Below are positions 21,401 through 28,187 of a stretch of 36,825 bases of DNA, piece by piece (position 1 is the stretch's first letter; each line of letters opens with the position of its first letter). Under the pieces are notes generated by a model that saw only the letters and a program-made list of their open reading frames with translations, did not search any database and was not told the origin of the DNA. The DNA is taken from assembly GCA_041583135.1 (NCBI GenBank), contig JBFHGJ010000055.1:1-36825 (forward strand), read 5' to 3'. Both the position numbers and the translations under genes were made by a program. Origin of the DNA: JABSOG01 sp041583135. Its GTDB lineage: Bacteria > Pseudomonadota > Gammaproteobacteria > Enterobacterales > Alteromonadaceae.

Positions 21401-24400
21401 ATGAATGTTCAGCTGACCATTGTCTTGGTGTTGATCAACATAAAATAGCCCTGAGGCTTGGCTATAGACACTGGCTTTTACAAGGCTTATCAACGAGTAG
21501 TCTTTGATGATGCTGACAAGGGCTGACAGTGCGCTTGAGTGCTCACCTAGGGCATTTAAGCCGCTTGGCGCTTTTGCCGTTGCCGCTAACTCGGTTTGAC
21601 TGATATGACCTTGTAGTAAAACTTTATCGCCTGCGTAAATTTCAACGCAGCCGTCAAACAAGGCGATTTCAAGCTCGGTTTCACGATAAATCTCGCCCCA
21701 GCGAATATCCCTTAGCACAATGGCACCATTTGTCTGATGCGCCGCCAATTGCTGGCTAACGGCGGCCATCTGTAACAGCTCGCCATCATTGAGCGCATCT
21801 AACGTCGCGGCAAATTTAAGCCCTTCGAGATCAGAGATATTGCGATGCACCAGAGGGTGCAATTTGGCCGGTTGAGCGTCACCTTGTAATTGTGGCAGCT
21901 CAAACTCATGCCAATAGCGCTCACAGGCAAATGGGTAGCCCGGCAAACTGATAAGGCCCGGCACTTTGGCGTAAAGTTGGCGCCATTGAATGTCGGCGCC
22001 TGCTAACCATGCAGCTAAAGTTTGCTGAAGATCTTGCGCGATATTCTCAGGTGCCTGAGCAGCCGCGCTTAGGCTTTTGACCGATTGAACTTTCAGCGCT
22101 GACAGGTCATTCAACTGAGCGCTCACCTCATGGTTTGTGCTGGCAACAAAGCCTAAGCGACAATCCATCGGCTCACGGCCAAGCTGTAAGGTATAGGCTA
22201 GCTGGGATAAATCTGTGTCTGGGTTTTGCCTTAAAAACGCCGCCAAATCTTTGGCTTTTTGCTCAAGCTGCGCTTGGTTACGGGCGCTCAGCACGATAAT
22301 GTGCGCCCCATTGCGCGCCAGTTTTGGCTTGGTATCGATATATTCTTCAATAACAATGTGCGCATTCGCCCCACCTGCGCCAAAGCTTGAAATACCACTG
22401 ATGCGCGGTACGGTTTTACCGTTAACCACAGGTTGCGGCCAATCTTTTAAGGCTTGATTGACCACAAATGGCGTGGTGGCAAAATCAATGTGAGGGTTGA
22501 GTTCTTTTGAGTGCAACGACGGCACAATTTGCTGCTGTTTAAACTGCAATAAGACTTTGCTCACCCCGGCAATACCAGCGGCCGATTCACAGTGACCGAC
22601 ATTGGATTTGGCCGAGCCGATCAGGCAAAAGCCGGTGTCTTGTGTTGTGCTGTTTTGATAAAACGCCTTGGTCAGCGCGGCGATTTCAATCGGATCGCCA
22701 AGCTTGGTGCCGGTGCCGTGGGCTTCAATATAGCTGATATGACGCGGGTCGATTTGCGCCTCGGCTATCGCTTGTGCAATCGCACTGGCCTGCGCTTGTG
22801 GGTTTGGTACGGTGTAGCCGTTGGTTTTGCCGCCGTGATTGAGCGCCGAGCCTTTGATCACGCCATAAATATGATGACCTGCCTTTTGCGCGTCGCTTAA
22901 GCGGCGCATTACCACTACCCCAACGCCTTCGCCTGGGATATAACCGTCGCCACCGACACCAAAGCTCTGGCAATGACCGTCACCTGAGATAAACTGGCCA
23001 GAGCTGAGCATCAGATATTTGCCCGGATGCACGCTAACATTGACGCCACCGGCAATACCGACATCGGTGCGACCGGATTTTAAGTCTTGGCAGGCCAAGT
23101 GCATCGCAGTTAAAGACGATGAGCACATGGTATCGACGGTCATCGACGGCCCATGTACATTCAAAAAGTATGAGGCGCGGTTGGCCACACTGGCCAAGCT
23201 GCCTGAGCGATGGTATTCGCCATACATGACCCCGGCATACACTCCAACCTGACCACTTTGGTCATTGTCTCTGGCAATTTGCAGACTTTGGCGGGTTAAA
23301 CCGGCATCTTCTAAGGCCAACCAGACGTGCTCTAAGAACAAGCGTTCTTGCGGGTCGATGGTCGCCGCTTCTTTTGGCGAAATGCTAAAAAAGCGCGGGT
23401 CAAACTCATCTACGCCATTGATAAAACCGCCCCACTTGCTGTAATGCTTGTTCGGCTCGGTTCTATCTTCACTATACCATTTGTGCCAGCTCCAACGACT
23501 TTCAGGCACTTCGCTGATGCAATCGACACCGGCGGCGAGGTTTTGCCAGTAAGCAGCCAAATCGTCCGATTGCGGATAACGACCACTTAAACCGACAATC
23601 GCAATCGGCTCTACTTTTGCGCTTTTAACCAATGCGTTGCTGCCAGCTCTTAAGCTTTGACGAACAGGCTTATGAATGGTTTTTGCTGGAGCAGATACAG
23701 GCGCTTGTGGTTGCTCTGCTTTGCTGGCAAACAGCTCTGCGAGTTTATCGCGGTGAGAGCGAATAAAGTATTGCGCCAGCTCAGCCAAAGTGAGGTATTC
23801 AAAAAACAACGTTTTGGGCAATGGCCCGAACAGTTTTTCAAGGGCGGTGGTCAAACTCATGGCCAAAATCGAATCGATACCATAGTTGTCCATCTGGGCA
23901 TTCACATCGATTTTTTCTGGGGCCATTTTGAGTAAATCAGCCACCTGTTGTTGCAACAGCTGTTCGGTTTGCGCGCTGATATCACCAGTGAGCGGCGCGG
24001 CTTTTTGCGGTGCCTCGCCAGCCGTTTTAACAACAGCAGCTGTTGGCTGAGTAACAACATCGGTAATGCCGCTTAACACCTTGGCATCACCTTGTAGCAA
24101 CATGGTGCGCGGCTTGGCCAGCATTAAGCTGTGATGAAATGCGCCGATACCGGTCTGGGCATCAATGGCTTTAAGCCCGGTGCGCTGTTCAAGTGCGGCC
24201 AAAGCGTTGGCTTCGATATTCATGCCGCCATCACGCCATAATGGCCAGTTGATGCTAACGACAAAGCGATTATCCAAGCTGGCGCGTTCTGCCAGCATTT
24301 CCATATAGCCATTGGCACAGGCGTAGTCGGCCTGCCCGACATTACCTAGCCAACTGCTGACAGAAGAAAACAGCGCAATAAAATCAAGGTTTTTGTCTTT

Positions 24401-25384
24401 AGTGGCGTGATAGAGATTGAAGCTACCAGTCACTTTGGGCGCAAGCACCTGGCTAAACTGCGCTTTGTTTTTTTGCAAAAGGTAGCTGTCGTCGTTCATT
24501 CCGGCGCTGTGCAAAATGCCCTGCAAATCACTAATGCTATCAACGGCGCGCTTTACAGTGTCAAACGAGGTGAGATCTAACGATATATATGACAGACGGC
24601 CATGAGCCTGGTCTTTTAGCTCTGCCTGCAAACGCTCAAACAGGGCTTTTTTGTCGCCTTTTAACGTTTTATCGCGACCGGTTAACACCACATGGGCATT
24701 TTTAGTTTGGCTCAAAATCGCTTTGGCAAAGCAGATGCCAATGCCACCTAAGCCACCGGTGATAAGATAACTGCCCTGCTCTTTGAAGCTGATAGGCTCA
24801 GCCTCGCTTGATGGCGCGACAGAAGGCGCCACATCAGTCCAGCCCATCACTTCGCGCTGAGCTTGCTGATAACGAACCAAGCCATGGCTTGCAAAACTCG
24901 CACTTTGACGCTCGTTTTGCGCCAAAGCACCAGCGTCAGTCACGCCATCGCTTAAGATGGTTTGGCAACGGATATTGGGGTTTTCTAAACTGAGGCTTTT
25001 GAGTACCCCCTGAAGGCCCGCAAGGATTGCTCGCTCGGGTCCCACGACCAACTGCACCACAGGCTGCCCTTGCGGCTTTTGCGCCAAAAAGGCTTGAATG
25101 CGCGTCAATAAATCCAGTGCGGCATTGGTATAGCACTGAGCCTCATTCTCACCGTCAAAGTTCAGCTCGGCGGCGTCGATAAATAAGCTTTGTTCGACAT
25201 CCGATACGCTGGTGTGTGGCATTAACGGCTTTGATTGCCAACTAGGGGCAACCAAACGGGTAGTCGCAGGTGTGCCTGAGGTTTTGCTTGCGTCTTTAAG
25301 GCCACGGATGCGCTCCATGGCAGCAGCTTTGGTCAGCGAGCCTGTAGCAAGCTGAGAATAAATGCGCTTGAGTTCGTCTTTCAT
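10436..25384 (-). CDS. Trans-AT polyketide synthase, gene B (complete, 4982 aa)
   Basis: Complete multimodular PKS. Order: docking helices (1-31); KR (TGGLGGIG near 209, Tyr354); ACP (Ser505); KS (Cys754); degenerate DH (about 1175-1347); Gln/Ala/Pro-rich linker; three crotonase-like segments (about 1455-1640, 1665-1860, 1875-2130); tandem ACPs (Ser2189, Ser2304); KS (Cys2575); degenerate DH (about 3010-3210); KR (GGSGGIG near 3434, Tyr3581); C-methyltransferase (LEIGAGTG near 3852); tandem ACPs (Ser4126, Ser4241); KS (Cys4506); helical docking tail (about 4935-4982). All three KSs keep Cys-His-His. There is no AT. The start is fixed by an in-frame TAG just upstream, inside the last codons of gene A, with no other in-frame ATG between; the Shine-Dalgarno signal is weak (AAAAGTGA). 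Its first KR-ACP completes the KS-DH at the end of gene A, and its last KS feeds the DH-KR-ACP that opens gene C. The central KR-less ECH module points to beta-branching of the chain. Confidence 0.97.
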   Translation of the reverse strand: MKDELKRIYSQLATGSLTKAAAMERIRGLKDASKTSGTPATTRLVAPSWQSKPLMPHTSVSDVEQSLFIDAAELNFDGENEAQCYTNAALDLLTRIQAFLAQKPQGQPVVQLVVGPERAILAGLQGVLKSLSLENPNIRCQTILSDGVTDAGALAQNERQSASFASHGLVRYQQAQREVMGWTDVAPSVAPSSEAEPISFKEQGSYLITGGLGGIGICFAKAILSQTKNAHVVLTGRDKTLKGDKKALFERLQAELKDQAHGRLSYISLDLTSFDTVKRAVDSISDLQGILHSAGMNDDSYLLQKNKAQFSQVLAPKVTGSFNLYHATKDKNLDFIALFSSVSSWLGNVGQADYACANGYMEMLAERASLDNRFVVSINWPLWRDGGMNIEANALAALEQRTGLKAIDAQTGIGAFHHSLMLAKPRTMLLQGDAKVLSGITDVVTQPTAAVVKTAGEAPQKAAPLTGDISAQTEQLLQQQVADLLKMAPEKIDVNAQMDNYGIDSILAMSLTTALEKLFGPLPKTLFFEYLTLAELAQYFIRSHRDKLAELFASKAEQPQAPVSAPAKTIHKPVRQSLRAGSNALVKSAKVEPIAIVGLSGRYPQSDDLAAYWQNLAAGVDCISEVPESRWSWHKWYSEDRTEPNKHYSKWGGFINGVDEFDPRFFSISPKEAATIDPQERLFLEHVWLALEDAGLTRQSLQIARDNDQSGQVGVYAGVMYGEYHRSGSLASVANRASYFLNVHGPSMTVDTMCSSSLTAMHLACQDLKSGRTDVGIAGGVNVSVHPGKYLMLSSGQFISGDGHCQSFGVGGDGYIPGEGVGVVVMRRLSDAQKAGHHIYGVIKGSALNHGGKTNGYTVPNPQAQASAIAQAIAEAQIDPRHISYIEAHGTGTKLGDPIEIAALTKAFYQNSTTQDTGFCLIGSAKSNVGHCESAAGIAGVSKVLLQFKQQQIVPSLHSKELNPHIDFATTPFVVNQALKDWPQPVVNGKTVPRISGISSFGAGGANAHIVIEEYIDTKPKLARNGAHIIVLSARNQAQLEQKAKDLAAFLRQNPDTDLSQLAYTLQLGREPMDCRLGFVASTNHEVSAQLNDLSALKVQSVKSLSAAAQAPENIAQDLQQTLAAWLAGADIQWRQLYAKVPGLISLPGYPFACERYWHEFELPQLQGDAQPAKLHPLVHRNISDLEGLKFAATLDALNDGELLQMAAVSQQLAAHQTNGAIVLRDIRWGEIYRETELEIALFDGCVEIYAGDKVLLQGHISQTELAATAKAPSGLNALGEHSSALSALVSIIKDYSLISLVKASVYSQASGLFYVDQHQDNGQLNIHIYDSQGQLALSVEGLEVGTLQSQTQVQAQAQTQTIEVTAQPQQASKSAEKPQAPVELTLGAVSITTGGPIAESEAGLEAQSEALPAPLTKPSNVQLDKPQAYNQSVTAQAKPTVQLPSVKAGEQHSVAANVMVTNLGNGMATIKAKDGAAASDNELTIASLKTAFAKLAMLDDIKVIKLQGNFLSPSRDALNLAIRHGLLSTIVNQEVSVIAECLEGATGADAMLAACCDFIVLDEHSSFSFGDIAPSTQEQAFFAERFGIAKCKDWLYVGSNKRLSTLRAKGWGLVMSSELSALEQNLIDKPQVALKQLTPHLSRFLAPLVAALKPFEVTTKPERAPRLAKLALKATSAKLTGRVLQLCLKKPDSKALLKDLQLALSKAPAGLDAIVINSELDGFISGEIEAAALSDWAGLVQSTDLPVIAACDKGASGIGLLFALSCDFMVIDDKGTYLLGSELMTSAAGAWAGALLPSQIGLNQSVLLGFDSKAQSAEQLQALLPYVVTAHSGEALQSAIELGGRLGGQFVKAPQSIALAPIPAEQDAADNSALNIDSDVVDYRLLPNGVVDIRLAERQAKNMFTPSLALGLRKAFDAVSNHNGSKVVVLSGFDSYFASGGTLDTLLAIQDGSAQFTDEKTFELPLQCKLPVIAAMQGHGLGGGWSFGMFADGFIFSEESHFVSPYMNYGFTPGAGSTLVFPKRLGYDLAKFSLLSAVQLTGAELKQRGLSLPVLPRENVVAHGIELANRFAELPRSTLVALKAAWTAPLKAELDKTYAAELAMHDKTFVGSNDTLNQINQKFIKEQGASEGAVAAQPEPAIVAKETNAQIDVAQVKATLRALLAAELHLDEDEIEDSEQFVELGLDSITGVTFIRKVNGEYGTDIEATKVYSYPTLAELAAHVAAEIGPLAATVEVAVAQAPQLLSQPQPQAITRVEVTTREQAADIAPIKATLRALLAAELHLDEAEIEDNEQFVELGLDSITGVTFMRKVNGEYGTDIEATKVYSYPTLSELAEHVQSAIGPVTIEVEQTAPAVVSEPVSVPQAASIASSQSVQSRAPLTSWRSKPQNKVAKGAIGSQPIRREPIAVIGMAGQFPMADDVDSFWHNLAEGKDCISEIDSERWSPAVHFKAGNPTAGKTNSKWLGSLVHYDKFDPLFFNISPGEADAMDPQQRLFLEACYHCIEHAAINPQDLSGTRTGVFVGCASGDYHQPNRDAQLSAQGFTGSTSSILAGRISYFLNLQGPAIAIETACSSSLVAIANACDSLSSGATDLAIAGGACVMAGPDMHIMSSQAGMLSTSGRCFTFDQRANGFVPGEAVAAILLKRLSDAEKADDIIHGVIRGWGLNQDGKTNGITAPNEVSQTRLMKQVYDDFAIDPADIQLIEAHGTGTKLGDPIEIAGLKAAFKPYTDKQSYCALGSAKSNIGHCLTAAGVAGTIKLVQALKAKQLPPTIQFEQLNEHINLENSPFFVNTRLQPWQVEAGKLRQGAISAFGFSGTNAHLVISEYEAVDLLPRQVQVINQNGRMPVLISAKTPERLDQAINNMLAFVKANPEVNLQSLAYTTQVGREVMDERLCLLCADTSELTAQLEALQAEQKAAFVYRESVKAHRQSMKLIAQDSDMRQTLIQQYLSQGKLDKLCDLWAKGLAVDWQVLYGEQKPKRIVLPVYPFAKERYWLTPVKADDDDKFIHPLVHKNVSQLSQQRYQSRFSGAERFLDQGELAPSTIIELLVAAIADATQEVFSGAITLRNVSFESSLVVDDKCEVQLDLTALSDGSIGFELYSEQAYFAQGTAELGADAPSQWNIQSMSDELIALEASAEYASYWAGCGLEAILGEGAQIASIDSVSMTSMARGPLYAHIRGEQALDIDIIDSNGLTCGRIQGAQVLQSIDDSAAFTMMAAKWEVIEPLPVTDYKLAKRTLVVGADEAQLSALKALYQDNAFITLEVGKLERVDAIAKAIKDQAFDSIVYVANASEVISYVEPSLIGEQQIGVMGLFRLVKALCANGFDKQAIDWSIVTFNTVQVRLDDKVNPTHAALQGFSGVLAKEFSAWQVRQLDLQSLSAEVFAQASVFAPSNDGLCVAYREGQWFTQQLIEVDELAVTHVPYRQNGVYVLIGGSGGIGEVFSEKLIGEHKAQVIWLGRRAQDEAISAKLDKLAALGTRPEYIQADIGKLETVKAAYEQIKARHGAIHGLVHSAVGAFDDSLKQVSEADFAAILAVKIEGAVHLGQVFGQERLDFVLGFSSNAAFARQGGMAGYSAGCTFKDAYIQQLGKALGCVGKVMNWGYWSIGAGDTVSDSFKARFYESGHRPIEAPEGMAALDKLLCSSIGQMSVAKMKPSVKGEMAIVDKVMRQYPATMQAYPDFSQIESQPLPANFDSLDGKVGAEMEGLLPGLLNAIMSEVEHVLPFYERWRLESCAIAERAGFKAQGHEQSAAQMWAKWDEAKVSWLADSSKKALCQLVETCLRALPDILSGKVKATDVVFPNSSLELVEAVYKTDTVSLAFNECLSDTVLAAVKARLAAEPEAKIRILEIGAGTGSSTVGIIRKLKPLEQHIAEYCYTDLSKAFLFHAEKVYAPDAPYLVTKIFNVEAPIDGQGIYPNRYDFVVAANVLHATKNIRNTMRNSKAVMKVGGAILLNEISDKSIYGHLTFGLLEGWWLNEDDALRIPGSPGLYPELWQAILNEEGFNPVYYPAKAVHHLGQQIVMAISDGLVHQKQAVKPVAQLAKKQVTKAVVKAPAPAPVVQVAAPIAAPVAQATVALSGADLAEKTIGLVKTVIGSVLKMSQNQLDANEPLERYGIDSIIIGQVNEKLQADFDGIDATVLYEHQTIKALADHLLNSHKPVLEKMFGTPVAVEVAAPVVTAAPEPAAQAQVAQPSSNLPENTRDYLKKVLGEALKMSPSQIDSEEPLESYGIDSIIIGQVNEQLKTKFADIDATVLYECQTISAMSEYLQNRFHAELVAMFGESVVAKPAPVAAPVVPAPSVAAKPAAFKGRGFMAANASMAQGPIAVIGVSGIYPQAANLEAFWQNLKDGKDCVTEVPANRWDVDKYYDPDEQRAIDQGKSYSKWGGFVSQFAEFDAFFFGISPREAMDMDPQERMFLQEAWRALEDAGLTRQALRDHYNGEVGVFAGITRPGYNLYGSSEAIVKERFRPRSSFSSVANRLSYLLDIHGPSLPIDTMCSSSLTAIHEACAHIQRGECELAIAGGVNFYVHPQSYVDMASQHMFSKDGRCKSFGEGGNGFVPGEGAGVVILKPLAKAEADKDFIHALVLSTHINHGGKTNGYSVPNPKAQGDLIRKAIDKAGISARAISYIEAHGTGTELGDPIEISGLQQAFSPDSSDTGYCKVGSAKSNIGHCEGAAGIASITKVLLQLKHKQLPPSLHAEVLNPHIQFEKTAFVVNRELCDWQQPVVDGVTMPRIAGVSSFGAGGGNAHVLLQEYDMPPVNAPAQLAEPVAIVLSAKTKEQLQQKVSDLVDYLAQNDAIDLQQMAYTLQLGREAMEERLAVLADSKASLGEKLSGYLYGETTISDLYTGTVQRNDAQLTLMREDDDLRAAINNWLVRRKLNKLLDLWVKGLNVEWGLLYSQGIPGMMRLPTYPFAKDVYWVDSLDLSPSESQTTMNVMDAGFDQLEAIFDQIEQDAIDQEDAIERIKSLQNN
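12425..18184 (-). other. Module: KS, degenerate DH, KR, MT, ACP-ACP
   Basis: The KS (Cys2575 in ETACSSSL) belongs to the same subgroup as the last KS of gene A (NQDGKTNGITAPNE, QAGMLSTSGRCFTFD). The DH-like stretch opens with HPLVHKNVSQL but reads FLDQGELAPSTIIE where the catalytic His motif should be, so it is probably inactive. The KR has GGSGGIG, FSSNAAF and Tyr3581; the MT has LRILEIGAGTG; two YGIDSIIIGQ ACPs follow 115 residues apart. Predicted outcome: alpha-methyl, beta-hydroxy. It parallels the KS-DH-KR-MT-ACP-ACP module of gene A. Confidence 0.87.
18340..18925 (-). repeat. Tandem near-identical ACPs, beta-branching type
   Basis: Two ACPs 115 residues apart (Ser2189 and Ser2304) share almost every residue from ATLRALLAAELHLDE to ATKVYSYPTL. 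The context ELGLDSITGV and YGTDIEATKVY is typical of ACPs recognised by the HMG-synthase cassette. Tandem ACPs raise flux in known beta-branching modules. Both have Phe six residues after the Ser, where the flag residue is normally Trp. They are separated by an Ala/Pro/Gln/Thr-rich linker. Confidence 0.88.
18995..19762 (-). other. ECH2-type (PksI-like) crotonase domain
   Basis: About 255 residues, the full length of the family. It closely follows PksI of the bacillaene pathway as I recall that sequence: SYFASGGT, CKLPVIAAMQGHGLGGGWS, MNYGFTPGAGST, LPRENV and AMHDKTF. PksI-like ECH2 enzymes decarboxylate the glutaconyl-type intermediate to give a beta-methyl branch. The His equivalent to PksI His230 is present (His2106), but the position of PksI Lys80 is Gln1956 in GSAQFTDE. 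Fusion inside a PKS module is less common than a stand-alone enzyme. Confidence 0.85.
19805..20392 (-). other. Divergent crotonase-like segment 2
   Basis: About 195 residues resembling crotonases: LPVIAACDKGASGIGLLFAL followed by SCDFMVIDD and LLGSELMTSAAG, which is placed like the SELLFGLYPA loop of PksH-type ECH1 enzymes. The N-terminal half is shorter than usual. It could be the ECH1 partner that dehydrates the HMG-like intermediate, but activity is uncertain. Confidence 0.62.
20465..21022 (-). other. Divergent crotonase-like segment 1
   Basis: About 185 residues with the outline of an enoyl-CoA hydratase fold (VSVIAECLEGATGADAML, then CCDFIVLDEHSSFSFGDIAP), but without the usual Gly-rich GGG oxyanion-hole turn. 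It may correspond to an ECH1-like dehydratase that has diverged, or to a structural remnant. No catalytic residue can be assigned by eye. Confidence 0.6.
23615..25384 (-). other. Split module, second half: docking helices, KR, ACP
   Basis: The N-terminus starts MKDELKRIYSQLATGSLT, predicted amphipathic helix, consistent with a docking element for the end of gene A. The KR has TGGLGGIG, FSSVSS and Tyr354 in QADYACAN, with an Asp in MNDDSYL that suggests a B-type (D-hydroxyl) product. ACP Ser505 lies in YGIDSILAM. Together with the KS-DH of gene A this makes one dehydrating module. Confidence 0.88.
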
Positions 25385-25397
25385 ATTGTCACTTTTA
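25385..25397 (-). promoter_or_regulatory. Gene A-gene B junction, weak ribosome binding site
   Basis: Thirteen bases separate the TAA of gene A from the ATG of gene B. AAAAGTGA, four bases before the ATG, is the only candidate ribosome binding site and matches the anti-Shine-Dalgarno poorly. There is no room for a promoter or terminator, so translation of gene B is probably coupled to gene A. Confidence 0.6.
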
Positions 25398-28187
25398 TTA
25401 TTCTAAATCCAGAGCTTCATCTACCGACAGTTGCTTGTCCAATAGACGGTCGAGTACGTCTTGATAGAAGTCTTCATCAAAACGTTGGGCGCCTTGGGTA
25501 CTCTGGGCGCGGGTCGAAAATCCTTGCAGGGCGATACAGCACTTGCCGCTGGTGTCATACAGCTCGATATCAAGACGACACTGACTGTCATTGCGTTCAA
25601 CCACCTTGACGCTCACCCACATATGGGCAGTACATGGTGCATAAACAACGATAGCCTCTAAGGCAAACGGCAAGGCCGGTGCCTGTGGCGGCGCGTTTAA
25701 GTCTTCAATCAAGCCAATGGTCGCCTGCAACGCCGAATCCATCACACTGGGGTGTAAGGTATAGTCGGCCATTGTGGCGGCCACCACGTCAGGTAACTGC
25801 ACCTCTGCCAATGCTTGGCCCTTAGCCAAATAGAGATTTTTCAGCCCTTGTTGCGCTGGGCCATAGTATAACCCCATTTGGGCAAAAATCGGGTAGAGGC
25901 TATCACCGGATAATGGCGCAGCCATTGTCTGTTGCAGCGCAGGGATATCGATTACATCGCTGGCGATAGATTCGACAATCTCGATGTTGCCCTGACAGTG
26001 AAGGGTCAGCTGATCATGACCGTCGTTTTCACTGTAGATCTCAAATTCGATTGGACCTTGCGGGCCTTGTTCGGCAATGAGTGCGATATCGACATTGACC
26101 TTATCGCTCACGGCAATCGGTTGGGCCCACACGGTATTGCTGAGCATTACTGCGCCATCGATAGTCGGTAGTGCTTTGCTGATCGCAGCGTGCGCCATCT
26201 CCAAATAGGCCACCGCAGGCAATACACTCACCTTAGTGCCACCTAAGCTAACCTGATGGTCGGCGAGGTAGAAATCATTGGCCGTTAAGCTTGAGCTAAA
26301 GCGCTGCCCGGTCAAATCTGAGGTATTGCGATGCACCAGCGGATGTAGCACATCGGCACCTTTAGCGCCTGCATTACTGGCTTTGCCCGTAGTAATAGTG
26401 GCCGCACTTGGCTGGTTACCGGCCCAGAAACGCTCACGGGCAAACGGATATACCGGCAAAGACAAACGCCCGGCTTCATAACCGAACAGTTGTCTGTAAG
26501 TAAGCTTGTAGCCTTGGCAATACAAATCGGCAAGGGCTGTGAGGTTGTCGAGATATTGCTTAGGCTGAGCGCCCGCAAGACATTGGTCGATACAACGCTG
26601 ACCGTATTCTTTTAGCGATTGCTGCTGGCCTCTGTTTTTATCTGACACTTCAGCGCACACCACATGCTTGGCTTTGCCATGTTGACGCCAAGCATTAAGC
26701 TGGGCGAGCAAGTCATCTTGGCTTGTGGCCACACAGGCAAAGCGATGACTTAAATGCTGACGGCCAACCATTAAGGTGTGGCTTAAATCCAGCATCGACA
26801 CCTCGGGGTTGCTCTCAAGATAGTCAATCAGATTGTCTACTTGGGTTTGACGCTGCTCAGCTGACAGCGCACAGAGCACCACCAGATAACCCGGCAGATT
26901 TGCACTCACCTCAGCCCGCTCCGGCGCCTGCTCAATCACGATATGCGCATTGGTGCCGCTAAAGCCAAATGAGCTGACCGCAGTGCGCATTGGCGCGCCA
27001 TCTGCAGTCTGCCACGGCTTAAGCGCCGTTGGCACATAGAACGGACTGTTGTCAAAGTCGATAACCGGGTTGGCCTTGTCAAAATGCAATGACGGCGGAA
27101 TTTGACGATGTTTCATGGCCATCAGTAGTTTCAGCACGCTGGCCACACCGGCAGCGGTAACCGCATGACCGATATTGGTTTTAACCGAACCGATGGCGCA
27201 GCTTTGCTGACTTTGCTCACCATCAAAGGCATTGAAGGCTTTAGTGATCGCGGCAAATTCAATCGGGTCGCCGAGTGAGGTGCCGGTGCCATGGGCTTCA
27301 ATCAGCTGCAAGCTGTTGGGCTTGATGTCAAAGCGCTGATAAACCGCGGTTTCAAGGCGGGTTTGTGACAGCGAGCTTGGCGCGGTAATGCCGTTGGTGG
27401 CGCCATCTTGATTGATGCCGCTGGCAATGATCACGCCATGGATATGATCTCTGTCGTCAAGGGCGTCACTTAAGCGCTTAAGCACCACGGCGCCAACGCC
27501 TTCACCGGGGACAAAACCGTCGGCTCTAGCATCGAAGGTATGGCACTTGCCATTTGGCGAGAGCATACCGGCGCGGTTGCAATGCTGATAAAACTTAGGT
27601 GAAGACTGTAAGAACACGCCACCGGCAATCGCCATGTCGGTCTCAAAGCCCCACAGCCCCTGACAGGCCATATGCATTGCTACCAGCGAGCTGGAGCAGG
27701 CGGTATCGACCGAAATGGCCGGGCCATGCAGGTCTAGGTAGTAAGCAATGCGCGCAGCGATAACTGAGCAGGCATTACCCCAAAACGCTTGTCCCGGCGG
27801 TTGTTCGGTAAAGTTGGTGTCATACAAACCGTCAATACAGCCAACATAAACGCCACAAGCCGACTGGCTTAAATCCTCACCGGCATAACCGGCATCTTCA
27901 AGGGCTTTATAGGATTCTTCCAAGAACACTCGCTGTTGCGGATCCATATGCAGCGCCTCTAAAGGCGAGAGTTTGAAGAACAACGGGTCGAACAAGTCCA
28001 TGGTTTCAACGAAACTGCCTTTGGCACAATAAGGGTTTTGCGGTGTCGGCGTTGAGTCGGCGGCAGGCCAGCGCGTGACCTCGCGTACCAAGTCATCACC
28101 GTTGGCTAGATGCTGCCAGAACTCATTGAGGTTTTCCGATTCGGCAAAGCGGCCGCTCATGCCGATGATGGCAATGTCCTGAGTCAA
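25398..28187 (-). other. Split module, first half: KS-DH and docking tail
   Basis: The KS has DTACSSSL (Cys3036), EAHGTGT and TNIGH, and belongs to a visibly different subgroup from most others here, with AGMLSPNGKCHTFDARADG and NQDGATNGITAPSS. The DH has His3516 in DHQV, a few extra residues before VLPAVAYLEM, and Asp3689 in HPSVMDSAL, so it looks active. The protein then ends with a short acidic helical stretch ending LSVDEALDLE, which fits a C-terminal docking element. KR and ACP for this module are supplied by gene B, giving a predicted alpha,beta-olefin. Confidence 0.85.

Larger units (their letters stand above)
18185..23614 (-). other. Beta-branching-type module: KS, degenerate DH, three ECH, two ACP
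   Basis: The KS (Cys754) is complete. No KR follows, so the beta-keto group is left for attack, as the HMG-synthase beta-branching pathway requires. A shrunken DH relative (about 1175-1347) starts with HPLVHRNISDL but has neither the HxxxGxxxxP nor the HPxxxD motif. After a low-complexity linker come three crotonase-like segments, then two near-identical ACPs of the beta-branching type (ELGLDSITGVTF, YGTDIEATKVY). An HMG-CoA-synthase homologue, a decarboxylating KS and a donor ACP would be needed in trans and are not in the window. Confidence 0.82.

Noticed and set aside
17227..22731. Direct repeat of about 40 bases at 17.2 kb and 22.7 kb as a recombination site or mobile element end
   Set aside because: Both copies encode the conserved EAHGTGTKLGDPIEI motif of KS domains, so conservation of the protein and local gene conversion explain the match.
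10436..25384. A cis-AT PKS or PUFA synthase
   Set aside because: No GHSxG acyltransferase motif was seen, and the KS subtypes, tandem ACPs, split modules and MT placement fit trans-AT modular synthases.
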